Shown: one piece after another, positions 34,456-43,841 of the stretch
How positions within the stretch are numbered: position 1 is the stretch's first letter
How the letters are laid out: each line of letters begins with the position of its first letter
Source of the DNA: an uncultured Saprospiraceae bacterium
GTDB lineage: Bacteria > Bacteroidota > Bacteroidia > Chitinophagales > Saprospiraceae
Reading direction: 5' to 3'
DNA length: 64,000 bases
Assembly: GCA_937951615.1 (NCBI GenBank)
Contig: CALFBH010000003.1
Coordinates: 1-64,000, forward strand
The notes under the pieces: model-generated
The model's input: the letters and a program-made list of their open reading frames with translations, nothing else
What the model was told of the DNA's origin: nothing
Database searches by the model: none
Translations under genes and position numbers: made by a program

Positions 34456-35463
34456 ATGAAAAATTACGGTCTATTTGTTCTGTATCTATTGTTCCTATTT
34501 TCCTGTAAGCAGGAAGCACTAACAAATCGTATATGTAGCCTGCCATACTCTGAACCCGCAATAAATATTGATACCACAGTAGCACTTACATTTAACCCCT
34601 ACGATCCGGGCATATTATTTGCCAATAAATACGAATATTTTAAACCTTGTTTCAATCCAAATAACGCTGACCAGGTTGTGTATAATCGTCTGGAAAGGAA
34701 TATACAGGAACCTACACTTCAGTTATTTGATTTTTGCGAAGGAGAAATTATAGCACTTGTTAATTGTCGTCAATATACTGCTATGGATTGGAGCATAAAA
34801 GACTGGATAGTTTTTGTAGCACGAGACACTACACTCTGGAAAATCAAATCCAATGGAGACAGTCTAACCCGACTTACCTATAAGAAGCGTGACCGTGCCC
34901 CTGTCTGGGACGACTGGGGAGAGCGACTTATATATAAAAATGGCGGATTGAGTGAGTTTCATACAAAACGACTTATTATGGCTGATGAAAATGGTATCAC
35001 CATAGACACGCTACATGATTTAACCAACTCTACAGCTTTTAACTGGGTGGGAAATGATAGAGTATTAGCAACTTTAGACCCGGAGCATCCCGATTATGGT
35101 ATAGGTTATTATAACCTGACGACAGGCATATATGAACGTATAGACTACCCCACCTTTGATATTCCCGAATATAATGTTATTGAACATCTGGCATGGCTGG
35201 AAAATGAACAATCTATTGTATGGCAAACACCACTTCTAGTCGCTAAAACGAATATCCAGACCAAAGAACGAACCGTGCTTGCCGAGGGTTTTCCGTCCAA
35301 GCGATTTTACGGCAGATTTGATATATCAGAGGATGAGCAGCAGATTATTATTCATCGTTACGAATGGGATTTTCTCAATATAGGTGCGGTATATGAGACC
35401 AATCATCTTTACATGATGAATATAGATGGAAGTGATAGACGTAAGGTGCTGCTGCCAGAATAA
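34456..35463 (+). CDS. TolB-like beta-propeller lipoprotein, copy 3
   Basis: The 335-residue paralogue has a lipobox at LFLFSC and blades such as CFNPNNADQVVYNRLE, WSIKDWIVFVARDTTLWKIKSNGDSLTRLT and MNIDGSDRRKVLLPE. It is closer to copy 2 (shared WSIKDWI, LAWLENEQS-like blades) than to copy 1, which suggests successive tandem duplication. It ends the + strand block that lies between the two minus-strand genes at 26712 and 35524. Confidence 0.8.
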   Translation: MKNYGLFVLYLLFLFSCKQEALTNRICSLPYSEPAINIDTTVALTFNPYDPGILFANKYEYFKPCFNPNNADQVVYNRLERNIQEPTLQLFDFCEGEIIALVNCRQYTAMDWSIKDWIVFVARDTTLWKIKSNGDSLTRLTYKKRDRAPVWDDWGERLIYKNGGLSEFHTKRLIMADENGITIDTLHDLTNSTAFNWVGNDRVLATLDPEHPDYGIGYYNLTTGIYERIDYPTFDIPEYNVIEHLAWLENEQSIVWQTPLLVAKTNIQTKERTVLAEGFPSKRFYGRFDISEDEQQIIIHRYEWDFLNIGAVYETNHLYMMNIDGSDRRKVLLPE

Positions 35464-35475
35464 GCAATTAGAAAA

Positions 35476-35513
35476 TCAATTCGTAATTCGTAATTGAAAA
35501 ATTAGTAATTAAA
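35476..35513. repeat. AATTCGTAATT repeat, copy 2
   Basis: TCAATTCGTAATTCGTAATT is followed by GAAAAATTAGTAATTAAAC, nearly the same as at 28503-28545. The two copies border the + strand block 28719-35463 on both sides in the same orientation. Confidence 0.75.
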
Positions 35514-35523
35514 CGATTTCTAA

Positions 35524-38500
35524 TCAATTCCCATTCGGCACTATAGCCGGCTCCATCTCCAGATTTCCACCAGTAGACTGTGTAGCGGGCATAATGCGAG
35601 TCCCAGCACTTTCAAGCTGATTCAGCCTAGCCAGTTTTTCTTTGGCGGAAGCCAATACATCATCATCCAGCGTATAATTTTCGATGATACTTTCCAGCGA
35701 AGCGCGGGCATTGAAATAATCCTTTTTTTCTGTGAAAATATCAGCCAGCAAGACCACACTTTTGCCTAGCCAGTAATCATAGCCTGCAATTTCATTATTG
35801 GTATTGAGGGCTAATTGTTGGGCAACTTCCAGGTCGCGTTGCAGGTAATAAATATAAGCGACCTGATATCGGGATTCGGCAGCCCGCTCATCTTTGGTCA
35901 ATTGGATGACTTCATTGAAATTATTGAGGGCAATGGCGTATTTATTTTCAGACAATGCGCTTTTAGCGACGTAAAAAGCAATCTCCGCCTTTTCGCGTTC
36001 TGTGATGCGCGGGTCTTTTTTTAGCGTACTCGCCAGTTCATACTGACCAGAGAGCAAGTTGGCGCGATGCGCACTACGAATGACGCCAAGTTTGGCTTTG
36101 AAACGATTATCTTCTGTGCTGGCAAGTGCGGCCAGTTGTTCATATAAAGCGGTAGCCGCAGCAAAATCTTTTTTATGATTATAAGCAATATTAGCAGCTT
36201 TACTGGCGGCAGATTCTGCATAGCTGCTGCTGCCTTTTTCTACGACATACATGTAGTCACTAAAAGATTTGTCGTAATCTTTCAATACATAATAACTTTC
36301 TCCTCGTTTGTAATAAGCGGTGAGCGTAGCCGTACTTCTTGGATACTTGGCAATATAATCGGTATAACTTTTCGCAGCCCGCACAAAGTCGCCATTTCCA
36401 TAATGCGATTCGGCAGCTTTGAACTTGATGGCTTCTTTCTCTTCATCTTTCACCTCATAACCCGGAATACTTTCTTTAAAGGCAATATAACCGTCAGGAT
36501 CATCCAGTTCGATATAAATTTCCTCAATACCATTGAGGGCATCGCGGGCTTCCTGCGAGTTGGGATTATTGGCAAAAACGCGTTTATAATGCTCCAGTGC
36601 TTCCCGATTTTCGCCCAGATTGACATTAATTAAACCCAGTTTGAGCAAAGCCTGATTAGAGAAATCGCTGTTTGGATAACGGTTCAGTAATTTTTCAAAC
36701 ATCCTTGCTGAAGGTTCCAGTTTTCCAATGGTCAGATAGGTTTCACCGACACTAAAAACAGCATCATCGGCATAATCTGACTTGGGATGTTTTTTATACA
36801 ATTCCTCCATAGCCAATACGCCATCTGCCGGGTCATTAGGATTGCTGAGTCCTTTGATAATTCCGCGCTGATACATGGCATAATCGTAGCCGTCATAATC
36901 GTACTTCACGACATCGCCATAATATTGTAAAGCCTTATCGTAATCATTTTGTTTGAAATAACAATCGGCTGCACGAAGCGTAGCATCTGGCAATATCCGG
37001 TTTTTGACATCCTCATTTTCCAGTTTATTCAGATTTAGGCGTAAGCCATTCACGGCATCCTGGAAGAAGTTGGTCGCTGTCGCGTAATTTTTTTGTTTTA
37101 AATAGCTGTAGCCAATATTATAATTGGCGGTGTGCTCGGAAGATTCGTCTGGCAGGTCAGAGCGGGTTTGTGCTAGGCTGACAAATTTTCCAAAATTAGA
37201 AATAGCACTGTTATAATCATTTTCAAAATAACTCATTTCGCCAAGCCAGTACAGAGTCAGTGCCTTGATCTTTCCATCTGGAGAATTTTGAAGCGATTTT
37301 TGAAAGGCAGTTCGGGCATCCTCTCTTTCACCATCATTATAAAGTTGAACGCCTCGATTATAGGCTACTTTTTGATAAGCGACTTCAATTTGGGGCGTCT
37401 TTTCGGGCAGATTTTCTATCAAAGACAAAGTACCTGCGTAATCGGTGGAGTTGAGAAAAAGCGCACTCAGCAATCGTTGAGCTTCTGCATAATGTGTGGC
37501 CGCTGGCTTAATGTCTTGCAGTACGCGCAGTGCATTCCGGTCATCGCCTAGCTCATAGGAAACTTTTGCATAATTAAAATTGCAGGTTTCCTGAATGCCT
37601 TTGTCATAATCCATCTTAGCTGCCTGCTGAAATACATTGCGAGCGGTGTTTTTATCGTTCGTCTTCAAATAGCTGTCTGCCAGATTGTATAAAGCATTTT
37701 GCCCCAAAGGGCTATCCACACTGCGCAGCTCTTCAAAATTAGCAATAGCTTTGTCGTACTGTCCAACCTTATATTGGGCGAAAGCCAGTTGATAGACATC
37801 TTTGTCGGTAAGTTGCGCTATTTTAGCTTTATGATTTTCCAAAAAAGGGAGGGCTTCTTCGTATTGTTCTTTTTCAAAATAAGCACTGCCGACCAGCTTA
37901 TTAATTTCCCCGATGTACTTAATGTCATTGATAAGCGCGAGCGGTTCAGCATATTCGATAAGTTCATCGTATTGATTGCGGGCAAAATAAATCTGAGCAA
38001 TATAATAAGGAACAACGCGACTGTATTTTTTGGAATTGCTGACCTTCATAAAACTGGTCAGTGCTTCTTCATAATCATCTTCAAAAAAAGCAGTAACGCC
38101 GTAATAATAATTGGAAGGATAATAATAGACATCTTCCACGTCTTTGATTTCTCCAAATTGTTGTCGGGCTTCCGCAAATTTTTTCCGAACAAAATAAGAA
38201 TAAGCCAGCTTAAATTTCAGGTGACTGATCTGTTCATTGTCCAGTTTATACACATCCACACGCTCCAAAAAACGAATTGCTTTTTCGTAGTCTTGCGTAT
38301 TATAATAATAATCTCCCATTTCCAGCTTGGCAAAATCAGCCACGGCAGCCGGTTCGTATTCGCGGATAAAATCGAGAATCAGTCGTTCACCATCAGGGCG
38401 ATTGAGTCGAATAGCACTCATAGCATAATGGAGTTTGGCACGTTCGACCAACATGCCATTGCGGGCAGGCTCGTGTGGTTGGCGTTCCTGTTGCATGACT

Positions 38501-38664
38501 TTCAGAAATTCCTGTTGGGCTTCCCCAAACAAGCCTTCCTCATAGAAGTACATGCCTTGCTTATATGCCTGATGAATATCGCTAAAAATAGCCGTTTCCT
38601 GTGCCATTATAGACAAGCAGCCAATAATGGAAAACAATAAGGTATAAATGGTCTTTTGAATCAT
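35524..38664 (-). CDS. Large periplasmic TPR protein
   Basis: The 1046-residue product from ATG 38664 (signal MIQKTIYTLLFSIIGCLSIMAQ) is followed by about 25 tetratricopeptide-type helix pairs with the usual W/L-A-Y-F-A-P spacing (for example YNIGYSYLKQKNYATATNFFQDAV). It probably scaffolds envelope proteins. The gene is on the same strand as the receptor-like barrel at 26712, and the two would be neighbours but for the 7-kb + strand block. The frame upstream to 38709 runs into a GTGTTG repeat and is not used. Confidence 0.8.
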   Translation of the reverse strand: MIQKTIYTLLFSIIGCLSIMAQETAIFSDIHQAYKQGMYFYEEGLFGEAQQEFLKVMQQERQPHEPARNGMLVERAKLHYAMSAIRLNRPDGERLILDFIREYEPAAVADFAKLEMGDYYYNTQDYEKAIRFLERVDVYKLDNEQISHLKFKLAYSYFVRKKFAEARQQFGEIKDVEDVYYYPSNYYYGVTAFFEDDYEEALTSFMKVSNSKKYSRVVPYYIAQIYFARNQYDELIEYAEPLALINDIKYIGEINKLVGSAYFEKEQYEEALPFLENHKAKIAQLTDKDVYQLAFAQYKVGQYDKAIANFEELRSVDSPLGQNALYNLADSYLKTNDKNTARNVFQQAAKMDYDKGIQETCNFNYAKVSYELGDDRNALRVLQDIKPAATHYAEAQRLLSALFLNSTDYAGTLSLIENLPEKTPQIEVAYQKVAYNRGVQLYNDGEREDARTAFQKSLQNSPDGKIKALTLYWLGEMSYFENDYNSAISNFGKFVSLAQTRSDLPDESSEHTANYNIGYSYLKQKNYATATNFFQDAVNGLRLNLNKLENEDVKNRILPDATLRAADCYFKQNDYDKALQYYGDVVKYDYDGYDYAMYQRGIIKGLSNPNDPADGVLAMEELYKKHPKSDYADDAVFSVGETYLTIGKLEPSARMFEKLLNRYPNSDFSNQALLKLGLINVNLGENREALEHYKRVFANNPNSQEARDALNGIEEIYIELDDPDGYIAFKESIPGYEVKDEEKEAIKFKAAESHYGNGDFVRAAKSYTDYIAKYPRSTATLTAYYKRGESYYVLKDYDKSFSDYMYVVEKGSSSYAESAASKAANIAYNHKKDFAAATALYEQLAALASTEDNRFKAKLGVIRSAHRANLLSGQYELASTLKKDPRITEREKAEIAFYVAKSALSENKYAIALNNFNEVIQLTKDERAAESRYQVAYIYYLQRDLEVAQQLALNTNNEIAGYDYWLGKSVVLLADIFTEKKDYFNARASLESIIENYTLDDDVLASAKEKLARLNQLESAGTRIMPATQSTGGNLEMEPAIVPNGN

Positions 38665-39027
38665 ATCTTTACGTGTTGAGGTGTTGTCGTGTTGAAGTGT
38701 TGTTGTCATGTTATTTACTCATTCACTCATTCATTTCCCACCAAAAAGTACAAAAAAATGAGAACTTAGTTACCAACGATTCAATTCGTAATTTGTAATT
38801 CATAATTAACTCATTACGATAACGTGGCGAATATATGAAAATTTCATGCCCGTATGGATATTTCGGGCTGAAAAATGGGAATTGCAGCAGATGATTCATA
38901 AGAAAAAAACTACTTTTGGAGGAGAATGTAAAAATGTGAAGCTGTTTTATGTCGATAGTCCATGGTCAATAGTCGATAGACAGGATGGACCATCGACATT
39001 GACCATCGACCAAAACACTTGCAAAGT
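38665..39027. repeat. 363-base gap filled with several short-repeat families
   Basis: In order: a GTGTTG-type repeat (38674-38712), a CTCATTCACTCATTCATT run, the AATTCGTAATTTGTAATT family (38781-38815) and the heptamer family (38951-39012). The heptamers stop 15 bases before the ATG of the next gene. No gene is visible. Confidence 0.7.
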
Positions 39028-39633
39028 ATGAAGCTAATTTTACTCACAGCACCAGATCATCAGCCTGACGAAACCAGTCAGATCAACCAGTTTTTTGAAG
39101 CGGGTTTGCCTGCGCTGCATGTCCATAAACCAGATTGGAATGTGGAACAACTGATTGCCTATTTTAATGAAATTGATGCTAAGTGGCACAAGCAGATTGT
39201 ACTACACGCCTATCCGCACAATCTGAATGAGGAGTATCCATTAAATGCGTTGAATATCAAGTTAAAAGGCATTCATCAGCCGGAGCGGGTGCGTCAGGAC
39301 ACTATGCCGCTACCTGATAAATTTAAAGTTATTTCTACCTCGTTTCACTATATCAAGGACTTGCTAGCTTGCAAAGGAGACTATGATTACCTGTTCATCA
39401 GTCCCATTTTCAACAGCATTTCCAAACAAGGCTATCAGGCCGCATTTGATTTGGAGGAGCTGAAAACAGCTTTGGCGAAAAGCCAGCATCAGGTCATAGC
39501 ACTAGGCGGCATCGACGCTGATAAGATTGCGACGGTGCGTGAGCTGGGCTTTGCGGGCATTGGGGTTTTGGGTGGCGTTTGGGGGGCGGCAGCGCCCTTA
39601 GAGGCTGTTGAGAGATTATTGGCTAAATGCTAA
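39028..39633 (+). CDS. ThiE/TenI-like thiamine phosphate synthase family protein
   Basis: The 201-residue TIM-barrel protein from ATG 39028 (MKLILLTAP). It carries LHVHKPDW near the N-terminus, the phosphate loop segment YDYLFISPIFNSISKQGY and ALGGID...GFAGIGVLGGVW near the end. True ThiE joins HMP-PP and thiazole phosphate, and TenI-type members have other or lost roles. The first substrate loop is not the canonical QLR-K pattern (HVHKPDW), so TenI-like function is possible. No other thiamine genes are near. The TTG at 39019 is in frame but less likely. Confidence 0.78.
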   Translation: MKLILLTAPDHQPDETSQINQFFEAGLPALHVHKPDWNVEQLIAYFNEIDAKWHKQIVLHAYPHNLNEEYPLNALNIKLKGIHQPERVRQDTMPLPDKFKVISTSFHYIKDLLACKGDYDYLFISPIFNSISKQGYQAAFDLEELKTALAKSQHQVIALGGIDADKIATVRELGFAGIGVLGGVWGAAAPLEAVERLLAKC

Positions 39634-39664
39634 GAGCAGGTCTAAATTTAACAGGCTTTTTTAT

Positions 39665-39672
39665 TACTTTTG
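39665..39672 (+). promoter_or_regulatory. Promoter -7 element for the helicase-like gene
   Basis: TACTTTTG fits the Bacteroidota consensus TAnnTTTG and lies 40 bases ahead of the ATG at 39712. No clear TTTG is seen at the -33 distance. Confidence 0.5.
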
Positions 39673-39711
39673 TGCTGCCTGTTTCTAAGAACAATCAACA
39701 GACACACATCC

Positions 39712-42700
39712 ATGAATCAATACACACATTTTTTGCCACAACATCGTCCGGAATTTTCCGACCTTTTTGCATTAAACGATAATGTAGACGATGTAAGCAG
39801 CTTTGTAGAAGCCATACTCGCAGGAAAACCTGCGGAATTGCTTTGCACAAGCAAACTGGAAGAAGGCGAACAGTTGATCGGCTATCCTATTTTGTTTCGA
39901 AAAGGCGAGCAGGAAAGCGCAGCAATCACTGCACCTTTGTTTTTGTGGCGCGTAAAAGTCGTGCAGGAAGGATTAAATCGAGTCGTACAATATACTGGGA
40001 ATCAGCCGGAATACAATCAGGAATTGAAGACCTACCTGAACAGTCAGTCCGATGCTTCTTTCGATTGGCTCGCTCAGGCGGGACGTGATTTGTCCTTGCC
40101 AGCTTTGCGTTCGCTCTGTGAGCAATTGTCAGAAAAGCTGGATTTACTGAAACTCGATTACGATATACCTGTCCGTGCCTTACCGAATGATGTTCTGCTT
40201 TATGCCTGGACGAAAGGCAAAGGGCGCATTCACTGGTCTGGAGCCTTAGGTAAATTTGGAGGCACACATTCAGGCACGACACTTGTCGAAAGAACAAGCC
40301 CTACGACATCTGTTCAGCGAGAAGTAGAACAGCCGAGCCAAGCTGAGCCTTTAGCCCTGGAGAGAACGACAAAACCCGTTCTCCGACCCATCAGAACATA
40401 TCAATTCACGACACTGGATACCGACCCGGTACAATCAAGTGCCTTACGCGATCTGGATACAGAAGCCAATGCACTGTTCTCAGGCACATCAGGCACAGGC
40501 AAAACACATTTGTTGGTCGCAGCACTCGTCAATCTACTCGCCAATGAGCGCAAGACATTGGTCTTGGCAAAAAGCCCTACCGATTTGCGTAAAATAAAAC
40601 GGCAGTTGGAAATTCAGGGACTAGAGAAACTAGCTGTATTGATAGACGAGCCTTTTTATGATAAAAATGATTTTGTTACCCGCTTACGCGAAAATTATAA
40701 CCAGAAAAAAAATACAGACCATAAGGCAGATGAATTTCAACTGCTCATGAACCAAAGCAAACGCCGCACAGCTAGTCTGAATGAAGGCGACCGCGCTTTG
40801 AACCGTATCATTTTTGGCGAATCAACCTGGAGTGGGGTAGTGGGGCGTTTTTTGGAAAGCCATACTCGCCAGGGGCGAGAATTGCTGGATAGCCAGTTGA
40901 GTACCCGCGCCTATCAGTTTAATTACGAAGAATACCAGACACTCAAACGTGACCTCTTGCGTTGCCGCGAATTGTATGATGCACTGAATACACTCAAGCA
41001 TCCATTGGAAAGTCTGAATCCCGACCTTTTCCAAAAATATGCGGATGCAAATGAAGCAGGCGAGTTTGCTAGTGAGACGATTCAGGAATTGAGCAGAGAA
41101 GCCCGTACATTATACCATGAACACATCGGATTGACGGAGTCTTATGGACGTTCTTTATACAATCATTATGAATCGCATTACGAACAAACAAAAGATCAAA
41201 CCAATGCATTGCATGATTCGATAGGTGACCACAGCGACCAGTATGGAGAAGATTTTACAGATACAGGGACATTCAAGAATACACGCTTGCGACTGGCGGG
41301 TATTTTTTCAAAACAAAAACGACAGGTACTCAATCGTAAAAAGCAATTTCAGGAAGAGTATGAGCAGCTTCAAGGGAAACATAAGAAAACTGGTTATTTT
41401 GATTATAACTTTACAGCACCAAGTGGGGAAGGATTTGACAGAGTAGAACGCGATTTAGAATATTTTTCAGAAGCTTTGAATGACTGGAAACAAGACATCC
41501 CGAAAGTAGTGGGAATGGCAGTTCAGAATCTCAATGCGACGACCGCTTACGCGGAATTGGGCTATAACCAACGACTGAAAAAAGCAGAGTCGAATTATGA
41601 AGCCTTTATTCAAGAAATAAATGACCTGAGCCTATTTGAAGAGTTTTTCAATAGCGACGATACGACTTTATTGAAAAGAAGAAAATACCTAGAAGAACTG
41701 TTAGACAAACTGGAAATCCTGCAATATAATGTGCGCGATTTTGATGACTTTTATCAGTGGAAAAGACATTGGACAGGACTGGGAGAAAACTCGCAACGAC
41801 TAGTCAAGGCATTGGTTAAAGTCCGCCCTTCCGACTGGGAAGCTGCATTTAAAAGTTGGTATTACCATCATCTGCTGAATAGAGAATATATCGCTTCATT
41901 GCCACATAATAATTCGGTTTTTGGAGATTTTGCCGAAGAACGAAATACCATAAAAACACAACTTCCTCAGCACATTCTGGGCAACTGGCAAAGCAATTAT
42001 GCCCGTCAAACCGCTGCGCTAAAACAGCAAAACAGCGGTATGTATAATGATCTTTTTGTCAAAAAAGCAACGGCTACACAAAGCGCGTCTCTGGATCGTT
42101 TGTTTAGCGACCGCTTTAATGTACTGATTGATCTATTTCCAATTGTACTGACAACACCCGAAGTCGTAAATAAACTCTTCCCCGATCGTCCGGATATTTT
42201 TGACTTAGTGGCTTTTGAAAATGCCCACGAACTAAGATCAGAGGATTGCAAAAAAGCCCTGCGACAAGGCAAACGCCGCTGGATACTAGCCGACTCCGGT
42301 ATGGGGACAGCGGACAGCTTAGTGCATTTAGCGAAGCGAAGAGGCTACCGTTCTTACAACCTGAATATTCCGCACAGTGCCAGACAAATCAACTTGGGTA
42401 CTAAATTATCAGCAAGTGAGCAGACACAATTATTTGCCCAAACCAGTCGGTTTGCTGAGGAAATTGCCCATGCAATAGAAGGTAAAATTCACTTTGGTAG
42501 AATCAAACAAGAACAATTAGTCGGTGATATTCCGGTAGAGCTGATCATTCAATCCGAAACAGGCGGAAAGCCCGTTGCCATTTTATGCGACAGCTTTTTT
42601 ACCAATAATGAAGCAGCTGCCTACGGCTGGGAACGCCAACAACGTGCTGACTTGGAAAAACAAGGCTACAAAATTTACGATTGTTGGTCAGTAAACTGGT

Positions 42701-42750
42701 GGAGAGAACCGGAAGCAGAAGCCAAAAAACTGATTCAATTTCTGCGATAA
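39712..42750 (+). CDS. Large helicase-like ATPase with nuclease-like C-terminus
   Basis: The 1012-residue product. A Walker A motif GTSGTGKTHLL lies at about residue 257, followed by SF1-style sequence (RKTLVLAKSPTDLRKIKR). A long helical insertion spans about 330-780. The expected Walker B at about 828 reads FDLVAFENAHE, where SF1 helicases usually have a DEA motif. The last 80 residues (VAILCDSFF, WERQQRADLEKQGYKIYDCWSVNWWREP) resemble the Vsr/MTES_1575-type nuclease tail that ends many DUF4011-type helicases, but with the usual Glu/Asp pair altered. It may be a nucleic-acid ATPase for defence or repair that has lost motor or cutting activity. No partner gene is coupled to it. Confidence 0.6.
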   Translation: MNQYTHFLPQHRPEFSDLFALNDNVDDVSSFVEAILAGKPAELLCTSKLEEGEQLIGYPILFRKGEQESAAITAPLFLWRVKVVQEGLNRVVQYTGNQPEYNQELKTYLNSQSDASFDWLAQAGRDLSLPALRSLCEQLSEKLDLLKLDYDIPVRALPNDVLLYAWTKGKGRIHWSGALGKFGGTHSGTTLVERTSPTTSVQREVEQPSQAEPLALERTTKPVLRPIRTYQFTTLDTDPVQSSALRDLDTEANALFSGTSGTGKTHLLVAALVNLLANERKTLVLAKSPTDLRKIKRQLEIQGLEKLAVLIDEPFYDKNDFVTRLRENYNQKKNTDHKADEFQLLMNQSKRRTASLNEGDRALNRIIFGESTWSGVVGRFLESHTRQGRELLDSQLSTRAYQFNYEEYQTLKRDLLRCRELYDALNTLKHPLESLNPDLFQKYADANEAGEFASETIQELSREARTLYHEHIGLTESYGRSLYNHYESHYEQTKDQTNALHDSIGDHSDQYGEDFTDTGTFKNTRLRLAGIFSKQKRQVLNRKKQFQEEYEQLQGKHKKTGYFDYNFTAPSGEGFDRVERDLEYFSEALNDWKQDIPKVVGMAVQNLNATTAYAELGYNQRLKKAESNYEAFIQEINDLSLFEEFFNSDDTTLLKRRKYLEELLDKLEILQYNVRDFDDFYQWKRHWTGLGENSQRLVKALVKVRPSDWEAAFKSWYYHHLLNREYIASLPHNNSVFGDFAEERNTIKTQLPQHILGNWQSNYARQTAALKQQNSGMYNDLFVKKATATQSASLDRLFSDRFNVLIDLFPIVLTTPEVVNKLFPDRPDIFDLVAFENAHELRSEDCKKALRQGKRRWILADSGMGTADSLVHLAKRRGYRSYNLNIPHSARQINLGTKLSASEQTQLFAQTSRFAEEIAHAIEGKIHFGRIKQEQLVGDIPVELIIQSETGGKPVAILCDSFFTNNEAAAYGWERQQRADLEKQGYKIYDCWSVNWWREPEAEAKKLIQFLR

Positions 42751-42785
42751 TTACAAATTACGAATAATACATTATAGCGAAATTC

Positions 42786-42890
42786 TCTTAGTGACCCTTC
42801 TCCACGATAGCTATACGGCTTCATGTCCCTCAGTGGTAAAAAATACGCCCCGATGCGCAACCCAACAACCCGAAACCCGCAACCCAACAC
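42786..42890 (+). repeat. Left direct repeat flanking the LAS peptidase gene
   Basis: CTCTTAGTGACCCTTC, CAGTGGTAAAAAATACGCC, CGATGCGCAACCCAACAACC and AACCCGCAACCCA occur in this order. The same order is found at 43749-43834 to the right of the gene. The last part runs into the sequence just ahead of the ATG at 42898. Confidence 0.8.
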
Positions 42891-42897
42891 ACCAATC

Positions 42898-43731
42898 ATG
42901 AAAAGAATAGCAAAGCATCTTTTTATAGTTATGCTATTGACCATCTTCACACAAGTTGGTGGTATTATCTGGTTGTTATGTGTGCCGATATTCAATTGGG
43001 TAAACCGAAAAAACAGTTCAAGTATTCAAAAAAAACTAATAAAGACAACTGCCTTTCTCAGTATCTATCTATTGTTATGCTGGACATTGGTTCCGGCTTT
43101 CGCCAAATATGGAGGACGAGTAGCTTTGCCAACAAAATATTCAACAGCCTTTCCCGTAGCTCCTGCCAATAAATTGTTTTGCTGGATGAACCGACATTAT
43201 GTAAGCCCAAAAATGAAAACAAGTCTGCAAGAAATCGCACTGAACATGCAAGAAAAATATCCCGACACAAGACTACAATACTTAGATGCTAATTTCCCAT
43301 TTCTAAAAGGCTTCCCATTGCTCCCACACCTCAGCCATAATGACGGGCGAAAACTGGATATTGCTTTTTTATATCAGGATACAAAAACAGGAAAACCCAT
43401 CAACGGACGCCGTATTTCATTCACCGGCTATGGCGTTTGTGAGGAAGCGAGAAAAGGCGAGTACAATCAGGTAGCAGCCTGTGCAAAACAAGGCGGAAAG
43501 ATGTACAGCATGATGAAAAAAATCACCCCACAAAACAGAAAAGGCATGAGCTTAGACGAAAAAAGAACCACCGAACTCCTCCGAAATTTAACACAACACC
43601 AATCCGTCACTCGCCTGTTTATAGAACCCCATTTGAAAACCAGATTAGGTCTGAGTGGCGAGAAAAAAATCCGTTTCCACGGCTGCCATGCAGTACGACA
43701 TGACGACCATATACACATAGAAGTAAAATAA
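42898..43731 (+). CDS. Membrane-anchored LAS-type (M15/M74-like) metallopeptidase
   Basis: The 277-residue product from ATG 42898 has two membrane helices in the first 70 residues and then an extracytoplasmic domain. The zinc-site pattern of LAS peptidases is present: SHNDGRKLDI (His and Asp) and DDHIHIEV (His-x-His), with a GCHAVRHD stretch before it. Such enzymes (VanX, MepA, L,D- or D,D-endopeptidases) cut peptidoglycan cross-links or stems. In-frame sequence up to 42823 is made of repeat DNA and is not used. The gene is flanked by direct repeats of about 90 bases. Confidence 0.72.
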   Translation: MKRIAKHLFIVMLLTIFTQVGGIIWLLCVPIFNWVNRKNSSSIQKKLIKTTAFLSIYLLLCWTLVPAFAKYGGRVALPTKYSTAFPVAPANKLFCWMNRHYVSPKMKTSLQEIALNMQEKYPDTRLQYLDANFPFLKGFPLLPHLSHNDGRKLDIAFLYQDTKTGKPINGRRISFTGYGVCEEARKGEYNQVAACAKQGGKMYSMMKKITPQNRKGMSLDEKRTTELLRNLTQHQSVTRLFIEPHLKTRLGLSGEKKIRFHGCHAVRHDDHIHIEVK

Positions 43732-43748
43732 TTGACTACCCATAACCC

Positions 43749-43834
43749 TCTTAGTGACCCTTCGCACCTTAGTGGTTCAAAAACACATCCCGATGCGCCA
43801 CCCAACAACCCGCAACCCGCAACTCACAACCCAA
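43749..43834 (+). repeat. Right direct repeat flanking the LAS peptidase gene
   Basis: CTCTTAGTGACCCTTCGCAC, CTTAGTGGTTCAAAAACAC, CCCGATGCGCCACCCAACAA and CCCGCAACCCGCAACTC match the left copy at 42786-42890. The left copy has about 20 extra bases near its start. Confidence 0.8.
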
Positions 43835-43841
43835 TCACTAA

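Noticed and set aside
37699-38640. + strand frame of 313 residues
   Set aside because: It lies fully within the TPR gene, and the repeats on the minus strand are decisive.
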